A DNA stretch of 64,000 bases, taken from Gracilibacter sp. BRH_c7a. GTDB lineage: Bacteria; Bacillota; Desulfitobacteriia; Desulfitobacteriales; Syntrophobotulaceae. The notes under the pieces were generated by a model that ran no database searches, was not told the DNA's origin, and saw only the letters and a list, made by a program, of their open reading frames with translations. This document shows, in pieces, positions 1 to 7,528 of this stretch (the first letter of the stretch is position 1; every line of letters begins with the position of its first letter). The DNA is taken from contig LOEZ01000061.1 in the NCBI GenBank assembly GCA_001516055.1, forward strand, positions 62,001 to 126,000, in the 5' to 3' direction. The translations under genes and the position numbers were made by a program.

Positions 1-32
1 TTGTACTGGATTTTAATCATTTATGATAAAAT
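1..32 (+). promoter_or_regulatory. weak candidate promoter for the AEC carrier
   Basis: TTGTAC at 1-6 is followed 18 bases later by GATAAA at 25-30. The only coding region downstream is the carrier starting at 79. The -10 match is weak, and the upstream context lies outside the window. Confidence 0.3.
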
Positions 33-78
33 GACAAAGTATAAACAAAAGGAATGAATATGAAACGGAGTAATCAAC

Positions 79-999
79 ATGGGGACTTTCCTTTACATCA
101 TTTCCAATATTATAATTCCCATATTTATATTGATAGCTATTGGATTCCTTGCCCAGAAGAAACTTAAGATGGATGTCAGGACCTTTGCTAAGGTCAATAT
201 GTTTATTTTTCTCCCTGCGATTATTTTTACTAAGATGTATCGAACGGAAGTGACATTACAGTTATTTGGAACTGTTATGATATACCTTTTAGCTGTATTT
301 TTTGTAATGATGACCTTAGGGATGGTTATTGCACGTTTACTAAATTATCCACGAGGTCTTCGTAATGCCTTCCTTAATTCTATCTTGTTCTTTAATGGAG
401 GTAATTATGGATTACCGGTAGCTGAAATTGCTTTTCAGAGCAATCCCTTAGCAACAACTGCCCAAATATTTATTATGGTAATTTCACACATATTACTGAA
501 TACTTTTGGGATTTTTCAAGCATCTTCCGGGAAAGAAGGAAATAGAGACGCATTTAAAAATGTACTAACAATGCCAGCCATACATATGCTAGTCTTGGCA
601 TTAGTAATTAAGACATTACATGTATCGGTGCCTGAATTCTTAATGGTCCCTGTGGAGAACTTGTCTAAAGGATTTATACCCGTTGCGCTTATTACCTTGG
701 GAGTTCAGCTGGCGGAGGTTAAAGTTAGCGTTAAGGTTAAAGATATACTAATTTCTTCTTCTCTTAGGCTAATTCTGGCACCTATAATTGGCTTTATGTT
801 GGTTAACTTGATGGGAGTGGAAGGAATCCTGGCCAAGGTTCTAGTTATAGGGGTAGCTACACCAACTGCTGTCAATATCGCTATTATTGCGAGGGAGTTT
901 AATAATGAGCCGGATTACTCTTCACAAACTGTTTTTGCTTCGACGCTTTTAAGTGTTATAACGATTTCGTTTTTGATACTAATCATGGAGTATATATAA
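79..999 (+). CDS. AEC (auxin efflux carrier) family transporter
   Basis: This 306-residue protein is strongly hydrophobic throughout, with about ten predicted membrane segments in two halves, as in the AEC/MdcF permease family. The motif NGGNYGLPVAE near residue 107 and the C-terminal ATPTAVNIAIIARE segment are typical of that family, whose bacterial members export or import small organic acids such as malate or malonate. The substrate cannot be told from sequence. The ATG at 79 follows GGAG with good spacing. The gene stands alone and ends in a strong hairpin facing a convergent gene. Confidence 0.85.
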   Translation: MGTFLYIISNIIIPIFILIAIGFLAQKKLKMDVRTFAKVNMFIFLPAIIFTKMYRTEVTLQLFGTVMIYLLAVFFVMMTLGMVIARLLNYPRGLRNAFLNSILFFNGGNYGLPVAEIAFQSNPLATTAQIFIMVISHILLNTFGIFQASSGKEGNRDAFKNVLTMPAIHMLVLALVIKTLHVSVPEFLMVPVENLSKGFIPVALITLGVQLAEVKVSVKVKDILISSSLRLILAPIIGFMLVNLMGVEGILAKVLVIGVATPTAVNIAIIAREFNNEPDYSSQTVFASTLLSVITISFLILIMEYI

Positions 1000-1044
1000 T
1001 TAATAGGGAGTCACAGTTCAAAATGAACTGTGACTCCTATTAAT
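1000..1044. terminator. bidirectional hairpin between convergent genes
   Basis: A 20 bp-plus inverted repeat (arms about 1000-1020 and 1023-1044, one-base bulge in the GGG/GG step) lies between the stop of the AEC gene and the stop of the GIY-YIG gene. It probably ends both transcripts. The following T-run is poor on both strands. Confidence 0.7.
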
Positions 1045-1063
1045 TATGCAAAGAAAAAGTTCT

Positions 1064-1441
1064 TCAATCAGCCTTTTCGTCCTTTTTTCTATTCGGTTTA
1101 TTATATCCTTTCTCACCATATGGTTGCAAATGGTCTGACCACTTTTTCTCAAGTTCAGCTAGTGCTTTAGGCCAGTCTTCTTTAACAATTTTTTTAGGAT
1201 CTAGATTTTCCAATACTTCAAAAGAGAAAGACTCAGCGCCGTACAGATTCCAATCTTCTTGTAAGGCTTTATTATAATGAGATTTTAATTCTAGCTGAAA
1301 CCGGTTACTATTAAATTTTCCTGGTAGATTAAGACTACTACCTACATATATTTTATTATTCTTAATGTTAAGGATTTGATATACTCCCATCGGTCTGGGG
1401 GTTTCTTTATAGTCTAATTTTAGTTGTTTGCGTCTATCCAA
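1064..1441 (-). CDS. small GIY-YIG domain protein
   Basis: The GIY-YIG core is visible: GVYQI, then KIYVGSS about 11 residues later, an arginine in the following helix (SNRFQ), and a glutamate in SFEVLE. These match the catalytic layout of GIY-YIG nucleases, which cut one DNA strand using a bound metal. An open frame runs back to 1534, but I chose the TTG at 1441. It sits 9 bases after AAGGAG (1451-1456), gives MDRRKQLKL as N-terminus, and removes a 29-base overlap with the upstream gene. The result is 125 residues, little more than the domain. It is probably co-transcribed with the regulator upstream. Target and function are unknown. Confidence 0.75.
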   Translation of the reverse strand: MDRRKQLKLDYKETPRPMGVYQILNIKNNKIYVGSSLNLPGKFNSNRFQLELKSHYNKALQEDWNLYGAESFSFEVLENLDPKKIVKEDWPKALAELEKKWSDHLQPYGEKGYNKPNRKKDEKAD

Positions 1442-1505
1442 ATGAATCAACTCCTTGCTAATTAAAGCAGCAAAATTTTTTGGTAAATAATTACAAGCCT
1501 GTTGG

Positions 1506-2270
1506 CTAAAGTTTGACCCAGTAGGAGCTCCCATCTGGAATCCGTTCCATAAAGCCGTATTCGATTAGATTCCGGCGGAGTAATACATAATCGTTGTAGA
1601 ATTGTTTTAAGACATCGTTCACTTCTTTTTCAGTATAGGTGCGATCGGTTTCAAAGCACTTCAAGATATGCTTAAGGATAGCTACTCTCTTTTTTTCCTT
1701 AAGAGGGAAGGAAGAGATAGGACCATCAGGTCCCTGCGGAAAATAAGCTGATAAGATTTTATTGTATTCCTCTTCGGTGATAGCAAAGCGGTCGTCAACC
1801 TTTTTTGTATTTCGTGGAATATTTATAAAGGAACCTTTCTTAGGAGCTTGCTCCCCGAGCAATTCCATGATAGCCAAGAATATTTTGGCCTGTTTTTGTT
1901 TTTCCCTTAAAGTAAACCTATGGTTCCTAATAGTTGATGTGCTACCTGTGTTTAAAACTTTTGCTACTTTGTTATCGTCGTATCCCTCATAAAACAGCTC
2001 CAAAATAGTTTTTTGATGATCTGTTAAGCCCGTCAGTTTCTTGTCTAAATCCAACAAGAAATGAAAGGAAGAGCGATGCGACTGTTCTATATGAACCCGT
2101 ATGAACTTCTTTGCTTCGTATAACTGACCTTCATACGGATAGATAATACCGTTAAGCAAAGTCTTGCCGCATATTAGACAGATGAACTCCTCACTTTGCT
2201 CGCTATAAATATAGCCCTGCTTCATCTCTTCCAGGGAAGAATGCCAAAACATATCGGAAACACTAGTCAT
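1506..2270 (-). CDS. zinc-finger/HTH regulator with C-terminal DUF2087 domain
   Basis: The protein has 254 residues. Near the N-terminus CLICG followed by HIEQSH forms a C2H2-like metal site (residues about 31-65). Residues about 75-110 (LTDHQKTILELFYEGYDDNKVAKVLN...STIRNHRFTLREK) resemble a LuxR-type helix-turn-helix. The last 90 residues (AYFPQGPDGPISSFPLKEKKRVAILKHI split over two stretches, ending YGFMERIPDGSSYWVKL) match DUF2087. It is therefore probably a DNA-binding regulator. The ATG at 2270 follows AGAGGTG, and a near-consensus promoter lies just upstream. It is followed by the GIY-YIG gene on the same strand. Confidence 0.8.
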   Translation of the reverse strand: MTSVSDMFWHSSLEEMKQGYIYSEQSEEFICLICGKTLLNGIIYPYEGQLYEAKKFIRVHIEQSHRSSFHFLLDLDKKLTGLTDHQKTILELFYEGYDDNKVAKVLNTGSTSTIRNHRFTLREKQKQAKIFLAIMELLGEQAPKKGSFINIPRNTKKVDDRFAITEEEYNKILSAYFPQGPDGPISSFPLKEKKRVAILKHILKCFETDRTYTEKEVNDVLKQFYNDYVLLRRNLIEYGFMERIPDGSSYWVKL

Positions 2271-2310
2271 ATATAAACACCTCTAATATTTATCTACTTA
2301 ACACATAGAC

Positions 2311-2339
2311 ATAATAAGCATAAATCTATAAAATGTCAA
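2311..2339 (-). promoter_or_regulatory. sigma-A-type promoter for the DUF2087 regulator
   Basis: On the minus strand TTGACA (complement of 2334-2339) and TATTAT (complement of 2311-2316) are separated by exactly 17 bases. This lies 41 bases before the regulator's ATG. It is among the best promoter matches in the window. Confidence 0.75.
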
Positions 2340-2360
2340 TGGTTGCTGCAAATAAAAGAT

Positions 2361-2393
2361 GTATTTATTTATGAAAAAAGCATAAACAAATAC
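2361..2393 (-). terminator. terminator after ablB
   Basis: Arms at 2361-2373 and 2381-2393 pair over 13 bases with one mismatch around a 7-base loop. On the minus strand this is followed by a T-rich stretch. It lies 25 bases beyond the ablB stop. Confidence 0.65.
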
Positions 2394-2417
2394 ACCTAAA
2401 GTTAGCTGGATGATATT

Positions 2418-3254
2418 TTAAAGAGGCTTATACCAAACGTTCATGCTTTCCAAGCTCCCTGAGATATTCGTGTTATTTATTAATGTGCCGCTATATAAAT
2501 AGCCCATTTTAGCAAAGGTAATATTCATCCCATAGGAGAGAGCCCTGGCTATGGTATAGGCGGTTTTAACATTTAATTTCTCCATATGGTGCTCCATAGT
2601 TTGTAAAAGATATGCAGATAGATTATGGCCCCGATAGTCAGGTAGAGTTGCAAAGTCCGTCATCTCAACATTACTCCCATTCAAATCCATTTCTGAAGAA
2701 GCGAGAGAAACGAGAGATTGGTTATGCCATACACCAAAATAAGTAACATTATCAGCCATGGTCTCGGCAATATAATCAGGATCATGGATAGGGAAAGGAT
2801 AAGTCTCAAAAACCTTCTGATATAATTGGGCAATCTCAGATATATCGGACAGATGACACTCGCGAGAATTAAAACCTTCGGACAGAATAATAAATGGGCT
2901 TTCATCTGAATACTTAAATTTTGCGGCCCTAAGCACATTATTTAACTCGTCCGGGTCTGATAATTGCTTGCGACTATTGGAAAAATATTTTGCCATAAAG
3001 TAAGCAGTCTGTCTTCCATGATAAAAGTTTGGAATAGAGGCCTCTATTACATATTCCTTAGCCAAGAAATCATCTTTGGCATAGTCCGGCAGCTTGGCAA
3101 ATATTTTGGAGTAATTTTCTTGGGAGGCTAGGCTATCTAGTTTCGTTATTATTTCAGGGAAGTCATCTTGGGAGAGTTTAAGCAGATATATTCGGTCATT
3201 ATAAGGCCCGTGTTGAATCAAGGAGTTACCAATAGTGGTTAAATTGTCAATCAT
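2418..3254 (-). CDS. ablB: beta-lysine N-acetyltransferase
   Basis: The 278-residue protein has a GNAT-type acetyltransferase fold in its second half. There, [19 protein letters not shown] (about residues 200-220) is the acetyl-CoA-binding segment. Overall layout and length match AblB, which acetylates the epsilon-amino group of beta-lysine to give N-epsilon-acetyl-beta-lysine, a compatible solute. The start overlaps the last 8 bases of ablA, which indicates translational coupling. The pairing with a lysine 2,3-aminomutase is what fixes the function; the GNAT domain alone would not. Confidence 0.88.
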   Translation of the reverse strand: MIDNLTTIGNSLIQHGPYNDRIYLLKLSQDDFPEIITKLDSLASQENYSKIFAKLPDYAKDDFLAKEYVIEASIPNFYHGRQTAYFMAKYFSNSRKQLSDPDELNNVLRAAKFKYSDESPFIILSEGFNSRECHLSDISEIAQLYQKVFETYPFPIHDPDYIAETMADNVTYFGVWHNQSLVSLASSEMDLNGSNVEMTDFATLPDYRGHNLSAYLLQTMEHHMEKLNVKTAYTIARALSYGMNITFAKMGYLYSGTLINNTNISGSLESMNVWYKPL

Positions 3255-4557
3255 GTTCTCTTCTCTCTATTCGTTCAGTATTCTCAGGTATCAAAGATAT
3301 TGTATCAGAGGCGTTGGATAGAAGTTTTTCTATTCCGATGGCTTTATATTCCTCAGCTCCCTCTAGTTTGGGTTCAATGTCTGAGTAAGTATAATTTCGA
3401 AAAACATCTTCGTATTCTCTTGGTTCTTCATATGTAGTGATTATTCCTTCAAAGTTTCTAAGGACTACTTTATCATTTGACCAGGAAAGGAGATAGTTCG
3501 GAGATACACGTATTTTTCCGCCTCCCCCTGGAGCATCGATTACATAGGCAGGAATAGCGAACCCGCTCGTATGTCCAATTAGACTTTCCATGATTTCAAC
3601 TCCTTTACCTACAGGAGTTCGAAATTGTTTTAAGCCTTCAGATAGATCACATTGGTAAAGATAATAAGGTCGTACACGATTTTGAACAAGTTTATGGACA
3701 AGTTTTTTGATAATGATGGGACTATCGTTTATTCCTGCTAGAAGAACACTTTGGTTCCCAAGAGGGATGCCTGCATCAGCTAGTTTTCTTAAAGCTTCCT
3801 TAGAAGACTCTGTAATTTCTCTAGGGTGATTAAAATGGGTATTCACCCATAAAGGATGATGTTTTTTGAACATAGTTACTAATTCATCTGTCACCCTATA
3901 AGGAAGGACTACCGGTATCCTGCTTCCTATCCTGATTACTTCCACATGAGGAATACGTCTTATTTCTGTTAATATCCAATCTAAATTATCATCGGACAAT
4001 AGAAAAGGGTCTCCTCCAGATAATAAGACATCGCGGATAACAGGAGTTTTCCTAATATACTCAATACCTGCAGATAATTGATCTTTGCTAGGCAAGAAGC
4101 TTTCATCTCCGACTTTTCTTTTGCGGGTGCAATGTCGACAATACATTGAGCAAGTAGTGCAAACCTGGAATAAAATACGGTCAGGATAGCGATGGGTTAC
4201 TCCAGGAACAGGACTGTCTTTATCTTCATCCAGGGGGTCACTCATCTCAAAATCTCCTACTTGCAGTTCGGAAATGGAAGGGAAGGCTTGTTTATAGATA
4301 GGGTCATTCTCATAATCCTCTGTATCGATTAAAGATAGATAGTAAGGAGTTATGGAGAGAGGAAACTTGGCAAGGGTTTCTTGTAATTGAGACTTTACAG
4401 AATCAGTAAAGTTAATTCCTAAGAGTTTTTCGAACGTATCGATATCCTTTATAGAATGCTTGAGCTGCCATTTCCAATCTTTCCAGTTTGATTTCTGAGC
4501 AGTTGAGCTTATCTTTTTAGCAATCTCTTGTTGGCTTTTATTATAGATTCCTTCCAT
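3247..4557 (-). CDS. ablA: lysine 2,3-aminomutase (radical SAM, PLP)
   Basis: This enzyme converts L-lysine to L-beta-lysine. The radical-SAM cluster motif CSMYCRHC (cysteines at about 136, 140, 143) is intact. The PLP-lysine region [16 protein letters not shown] is near residue 330. Length (436 residues) fits the KamA/AblA family. I start at 4557 because GGAG (4566-4569) is 8 bases upstream. An ATG 21 bases further out lacks a ribosome-binding site. With the overlapping ablB it forms the two-gene acetyl-beta-lysine pathway, known from methanogens and some Firmicutes as a salt-stress response. An alternative role in lysine fermentation is less likely because kamD/E and kdd genes are not nearby. 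Confidence 0.92.
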   Translation of the reverse strand: MEGIYNKSQQEIAKKISSTAQKSNWKDWKWQLKHSIKDIDTFEKLLGINFTDSVKSQLQETLAKFPLSITPYYLSLIDTEDYENDPIYKQAFPSISELQVGDFEMSDPLDEDKDSPVPGVTHRYPDRILFQVCTTCSMYCRHCTRKRKVGDESFLPSKDQLSAGIEYIRKTPVIRDVLLSGGDPFLLSDDNLDWILTEIRRIPHVEVIRIGSRIPVVLPYRVTDELVTMFKKHHPLWVNTHFNHPREITESSKEALRKLADAGIPLGNQSVLLAGINDSPIIIKKLVHKLVQNRVRPYYLYQCDLSEGLKQFRTPVGKGVEIMESLIGHTSGFAIPAYVIDAPGGGGKIRVSPNYLLSWSNDKVVLRNFEGIITTYEEPREYEDVFRNYTYSDIEPKLEGAEEYKAIGIEKLLSNASDTISLIPENTERIERREHD

Positions 4558-4713
4558 CAATTTCACTCCAAACATCATATATTTAGTGTTTCTAGTGTTT
4601 CATACCTAATGCCATATTATGCTTGAGAGATTCAGACAAAGGAATATTAAAAATATTGGCAAAACCTGTTATAATTAAAAAATGGATTGCAGAAAGTCAT
4701 AGGGGTAAAACAA

Positions 4714-5052
4714 ATGAACATTCAGATTTTCGGAGTTAAGAAATGCTTTGACACTAAAAAGGCAGAACGTTACTTTAAAGAAAGAAAAATGCAATTTCAG
4801 TTTGTTGATCTAACTCAGAAAGGGTTAAGTAAGGGAGAATTACAAAGCATAAAAACTGCAGTTGGAATGGAAAATCTTATTGACAGAGGATCCAAAGACT
4901 ATAAGAAGTTGAATATGGATCGTATAAGTGGTACAGATAAGAGGGAAGAAATTTTACTGGATAATCCCTCTCTCTATAAGACACCCATAGTACGTAATGG
5001 TAGACAAGCTACCCTCGGATACCAGCCAGAGATATGGAAAACTTGGGAATAA
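4714..5052 (+). CDS. ArsC/Spx-like thioredoxin-fold protein
   Basis: At 112 residues this matches the ArsC/Spx/YffB family: MNIQIFGVKKCFDTKKAERYFKE at the start, a single active-site-position cysteine in KKCFDT, RGSKDYKKLN in the middle, and TPIVRNGRQATLGYQPEIW at the end with the cis-proline TP. It has one N-terminal cysteine rather than Spx's CxxC, so a glutathione- or thiol-dependent reductase is possible but true arsenate reduction is unproven. The ATG at 4714 follows AGGGG; an in-frame TTG at 4687 has no such site. It precedes larC by 54 bases. Confidence 0.75.
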   Translation: MNIQIFGVKKCFDTKKAERYFKERKMQFQFVDLTQKGLSKGELQSIKTAVGMENLIDRGSKDYKKLNMDRISGTDKREEILLDNPSLYKTPIVRNGRQATLGYQPEIWKTWE

Positions 5053-5106
5053 ATCTAATTATTATCTGATTTAGAGATATGAAAGCTAAATGTGGAGGCT
5101 CTAAAG

Positions 5107-6345
5107 ATGAAAGTTCTATATTATGATTGCTTTAGCGGAATATGTGGTGATATGAATCTAGGTGGGATGCTTGATCTGGGAGTGGACAAGGATCTGCTTT
5201 TAGACGAACTGGGTCGCTTGAACTTAGAAGAACACTATAATATAGATATACGCAAGGAAACTAAACGAGGAATATTAGGCACAAGGGTAGAGATAAAACT
5301 CGACTATCCATCTCAAGCTGTTGCCGATAATCATTGCGAGCATCATTCACATGCTAGGAATCTAAAGTCTATAACAAATTTATTGGAGGATAGTTCTTTA
5401 TCTGAGTCCGTTAAAACGAGAAGCTTGAAAATGTTTCAGCTTCTAGCTGAAGGAGAAGCAAAAGTTCATGGTGTTGATATTGATGATATTCATTTCCATG
5501 AAGTAGGTGGAACAGATGCAATTTTGGATATCGTAGGAGCAGCTTTCTGCCTTGAATATCTTCAGGTAGATAAGGTTATGGCCTCTAGTATAGAGCTTGG
5601 TGGGGGATTTGTTAACTGTGAACATGGATTATTACCGGTACCCGCTCCGGCGGTAATCGAATTACTTCAGGGCATACCGGTTAAATTAGGGAAAGTACAG
5701 TTTGAGACCACAACACCTACGGGGGCTGTAATTTTAGCAGCCAGTGTGCAGGAGTATACAGATCAACTTGATTTTATGATAACGAAGACAGGATACGGAA
5801 TAGGGAAAAGAGATTTGGAAATCCCTAATGTACTACGAATCTATCTCGGGGAAACAAGCAGTAATGAGAATAAGGTCAATGAATGGGATTCAAAAGTAAA
5901 TGATAAGTATAAAGCGAAGCATGAATATATGATTGAAACAAATATCGATGATATGAATCCAGAGTACTATGAGTATATTGAAGAGAAGCTGTTTGCAGTC
6001 GGTGCTTTAGACACCTTTAAAACTCTAGTAATGATGAAAAAAGGTAGACCTGGGATAAAGCTAAGTGTTTTAACGTCTGTGGATAATATATCAGAGATTG
6101 AAGAAGTAATATTTCGGGAGACTTCGGCTATAGGCCTTCGGGGTTATCCGGTAGATAAGAAAATGCTTCCAAGAGAGATTGTTCAATTATCAACTAAATT
6201 TGGCCTCGTAACAGTTAAATCTTCTCATTTTGGAGACCAAAATAAGGTTAAGCCAGAATACGAAGATTGCAAAAGACTGGCACTAGAGAATAATGTTACA
6301 CTAATCGAGGTCTATGAGGAGATACATAAAAGAATGAAAAGCTAA
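5107..6345 (+). CDS. larC: nickel-pincer cofactor nickel insertase LarC
   Basis: LarC uses CTP to insert nickel into the pyridinium-bisthiocarboxylate precursor of the NPN cofactor used by lactate racemase and related enzymes. The N-terminal YYDCFSGICGDMNLGGMLDLG and HFHEVGGTDAILDIVGAA blocks are family hallmarks. A histidine-rich loop (HCEHHSHARN) lies near residue 80. The 412-residue frame is continuous, whereas in some lactobacilli larC is made by programmed frameshifting. The ATG at 5107 sits 8 bases after GGAGG. Neither larB, larE nor larA is within the window. Confidence 0.88.
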   Translation: MKVLYYDCFSGICGDMNLGGMLDLGVDKDLLLDELGRLNLEEHYNIDIRKETKRGILGTRVEIKLDYPSQAVADNHCEHHSHARNLKSITNLLEDSSLSESVKTRSLKMFQLLAEGEAKVHGVDIDDIHFHEVGGTDAILDIVGAAFCLEYLQVDKVMASSIELGGGFVNCEHGLLPVPAPAVIELLQGIPVKLGKVQFETTTPTGAVILAASVQEYTDQLDFMITKTGYGIGKRDLEIPNVLRIYLGETSSNENKVNEWDSKVNDKYKAKHEYMIETNIDDMNPEYYEYIEEKLFAVGALDTFKTLVMMKKGRPGIKLSVLTSVDNISEIEEVIFRETSAIGLRGYPVDKKMLPREIVQLSTKFGLVTVKSSHFGDQNKVKPEYEDCKRLALENNVTLIEVYEEIHKRMKS

Positions 6346-6371
6346 TAACGAAGAAGAGTCTATTAATATTA

Positions 6372-6403
6372 AAAGGCCTGCAGAAAGTGAACTGCAGGCC
6401 TTT
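6372..6403. terminator. bidirectional terminator between larC and the efflux operon
   Basis: A perfect 12 bp inverted repeat AAAGGCCTGCAG / CTGCAGGCCTTT surrounds an 8-base loop between two convergent genes. The A/T ends give U-tracts on both strands. Confidence 0.85.
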
Positions 6404-6416
6404 ATCGTAATTAAGC

Positions 6417-7511
6417 TTAAATCTTAATTCTTTTCCCTTCTGCTAATCCTGTCATTTTCGGATTCAGGATGACCAAATCTCCCTCTACCAGCCCTTCCAT
6501 TATCGCCACATCGCGATCATTCTCAAACCCTTTCTTCACAGGCTGAATTACAGCTTTTCCGTCTTTCACTAGCCAGAGAGCATCTCCATCGTTAAAGGGG
6601 AATAAGACAGTTTTTGGTACGACCAATTGGCTCTCCTGTTTATCTATTGTAAAATCCACATTAACAGCATATCCTGGTTTAAGTACTAAGTCTGGAGAGA
6701 GTTGGGGAACGATAGTTACTTTTAAGCGCTGTTCAATAAGACCTAAAGAAGAGACTTTTTCGACAGCCGAAGGGGCAATTAAGTCTACTGTTCCAGAAAA
6801 GAGGACATCTCCACTTTTATTATCTTGAATCAAATCGACAGTCATCCCGGGTTTAACACTGGTGGCATCTTGGGTTAGCACATATGCTTCAATTACATAT
6901 GCTCCTCCACTGAAAATAGTCATCAGAGGTGATCCTGGAGGTACGACCATACCTTCTTTAATGGTAAGATTGGCAACCGTTCCAGCAACAGGAGAAGAAC
7001 TATTTTTTTGTGTAATTTGATAATTAAGTTGGTTTATTTGGGCTCGCACAGCAGATATTAAAGCCGGATAATAATCGGAATTAAGGGTGTTCTGGGCGTC
7101 TTCAAATTCCTTTTGACTCAGGGCACCTGCTTCATATAAGAGCTTCATTGTTTCTATGTCTACGGTAAGCTCTTGAAGGTCTTTTTGAGCTTCGATACTG
7201 CGCATCTGCCCCTGAAGCCCCTGAATTTGATAGAGAATTTCTTGGTTATCGAAAGTAACCAAACTGTCGCCTTGCTCGACCTTATCACCTTCACGTACAG
7301 AGATGGTGCTTATCTTCCCCCCGTGGATTGTATAAACATGAGTTTCTTTCTCGGCTCTTACCACACCTTCTTCCCGGAAAGTCTTGGCGATATCTTCCTT
7401 AGGAACGGTCAGAAGATCGGTTTCTAGTGGGCGAGTGTACTGAACAACTGCCATTATTATCGCCACAATCCCGAATGCAGCACCCAAAATAATTTTCCAT
7501 TTCTTTTTCAT
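6417..7511 (-). CDS. HlyD/MacA-type efflux adaptor
   Basis: The 364-residue protein has one N-terminal membrane anchor (residues 7-25), then a lipoyl/barrel-sandwich segment (YTIHGGKISTISVREGDKVEQGDSLVTFD), a short coiled-coil hairpin (about 80-155), and a returning lipoyl half (SSPVAGTVANLTIKEGMVV). This is the architecture of membrane-fusion proteins working with ABC exporters. It is the last gene of a four-gene operon with the permease 17 bases upstream, and it has a strong AGGAGG site. The substrate is unknown. Confidence 0.88.
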   Translation of the reverse strand: MKKKWKIILGAAFGIVAIIMAVVQYTRPLETDLLTVPKEDIAKTFREEGVVRAEKETHVYTIHGGKISTISVREGDKVEQGDSLVTFDNQEILYQIQGLQGQMRSIEAQKDLQELTVDIETMKLLYEAGALSQKEFEDAQNTLNSDYYPALISAVRAQINQLNYQITQKNSSSPVAGTVANLTIKEGMVVPPGSPLMTIFSGGAYVIEAYVLTQDATSVKPGMTVDLIQDNKSGDVLFSGTVDLIAPSAVEKVSSLGLIEQRLKVTIVPQLSPDLVLKPGYAVNVDFTIDKQESQLVVPKTVLFPFNDGDALWLVKDGKAVIQPVKKGFENDRDVAIMEGLVEGDLVILNPKMTGLAEGKRIKI

Positions 7512-7528
7512 AAGATTTCTCCTCCTGA

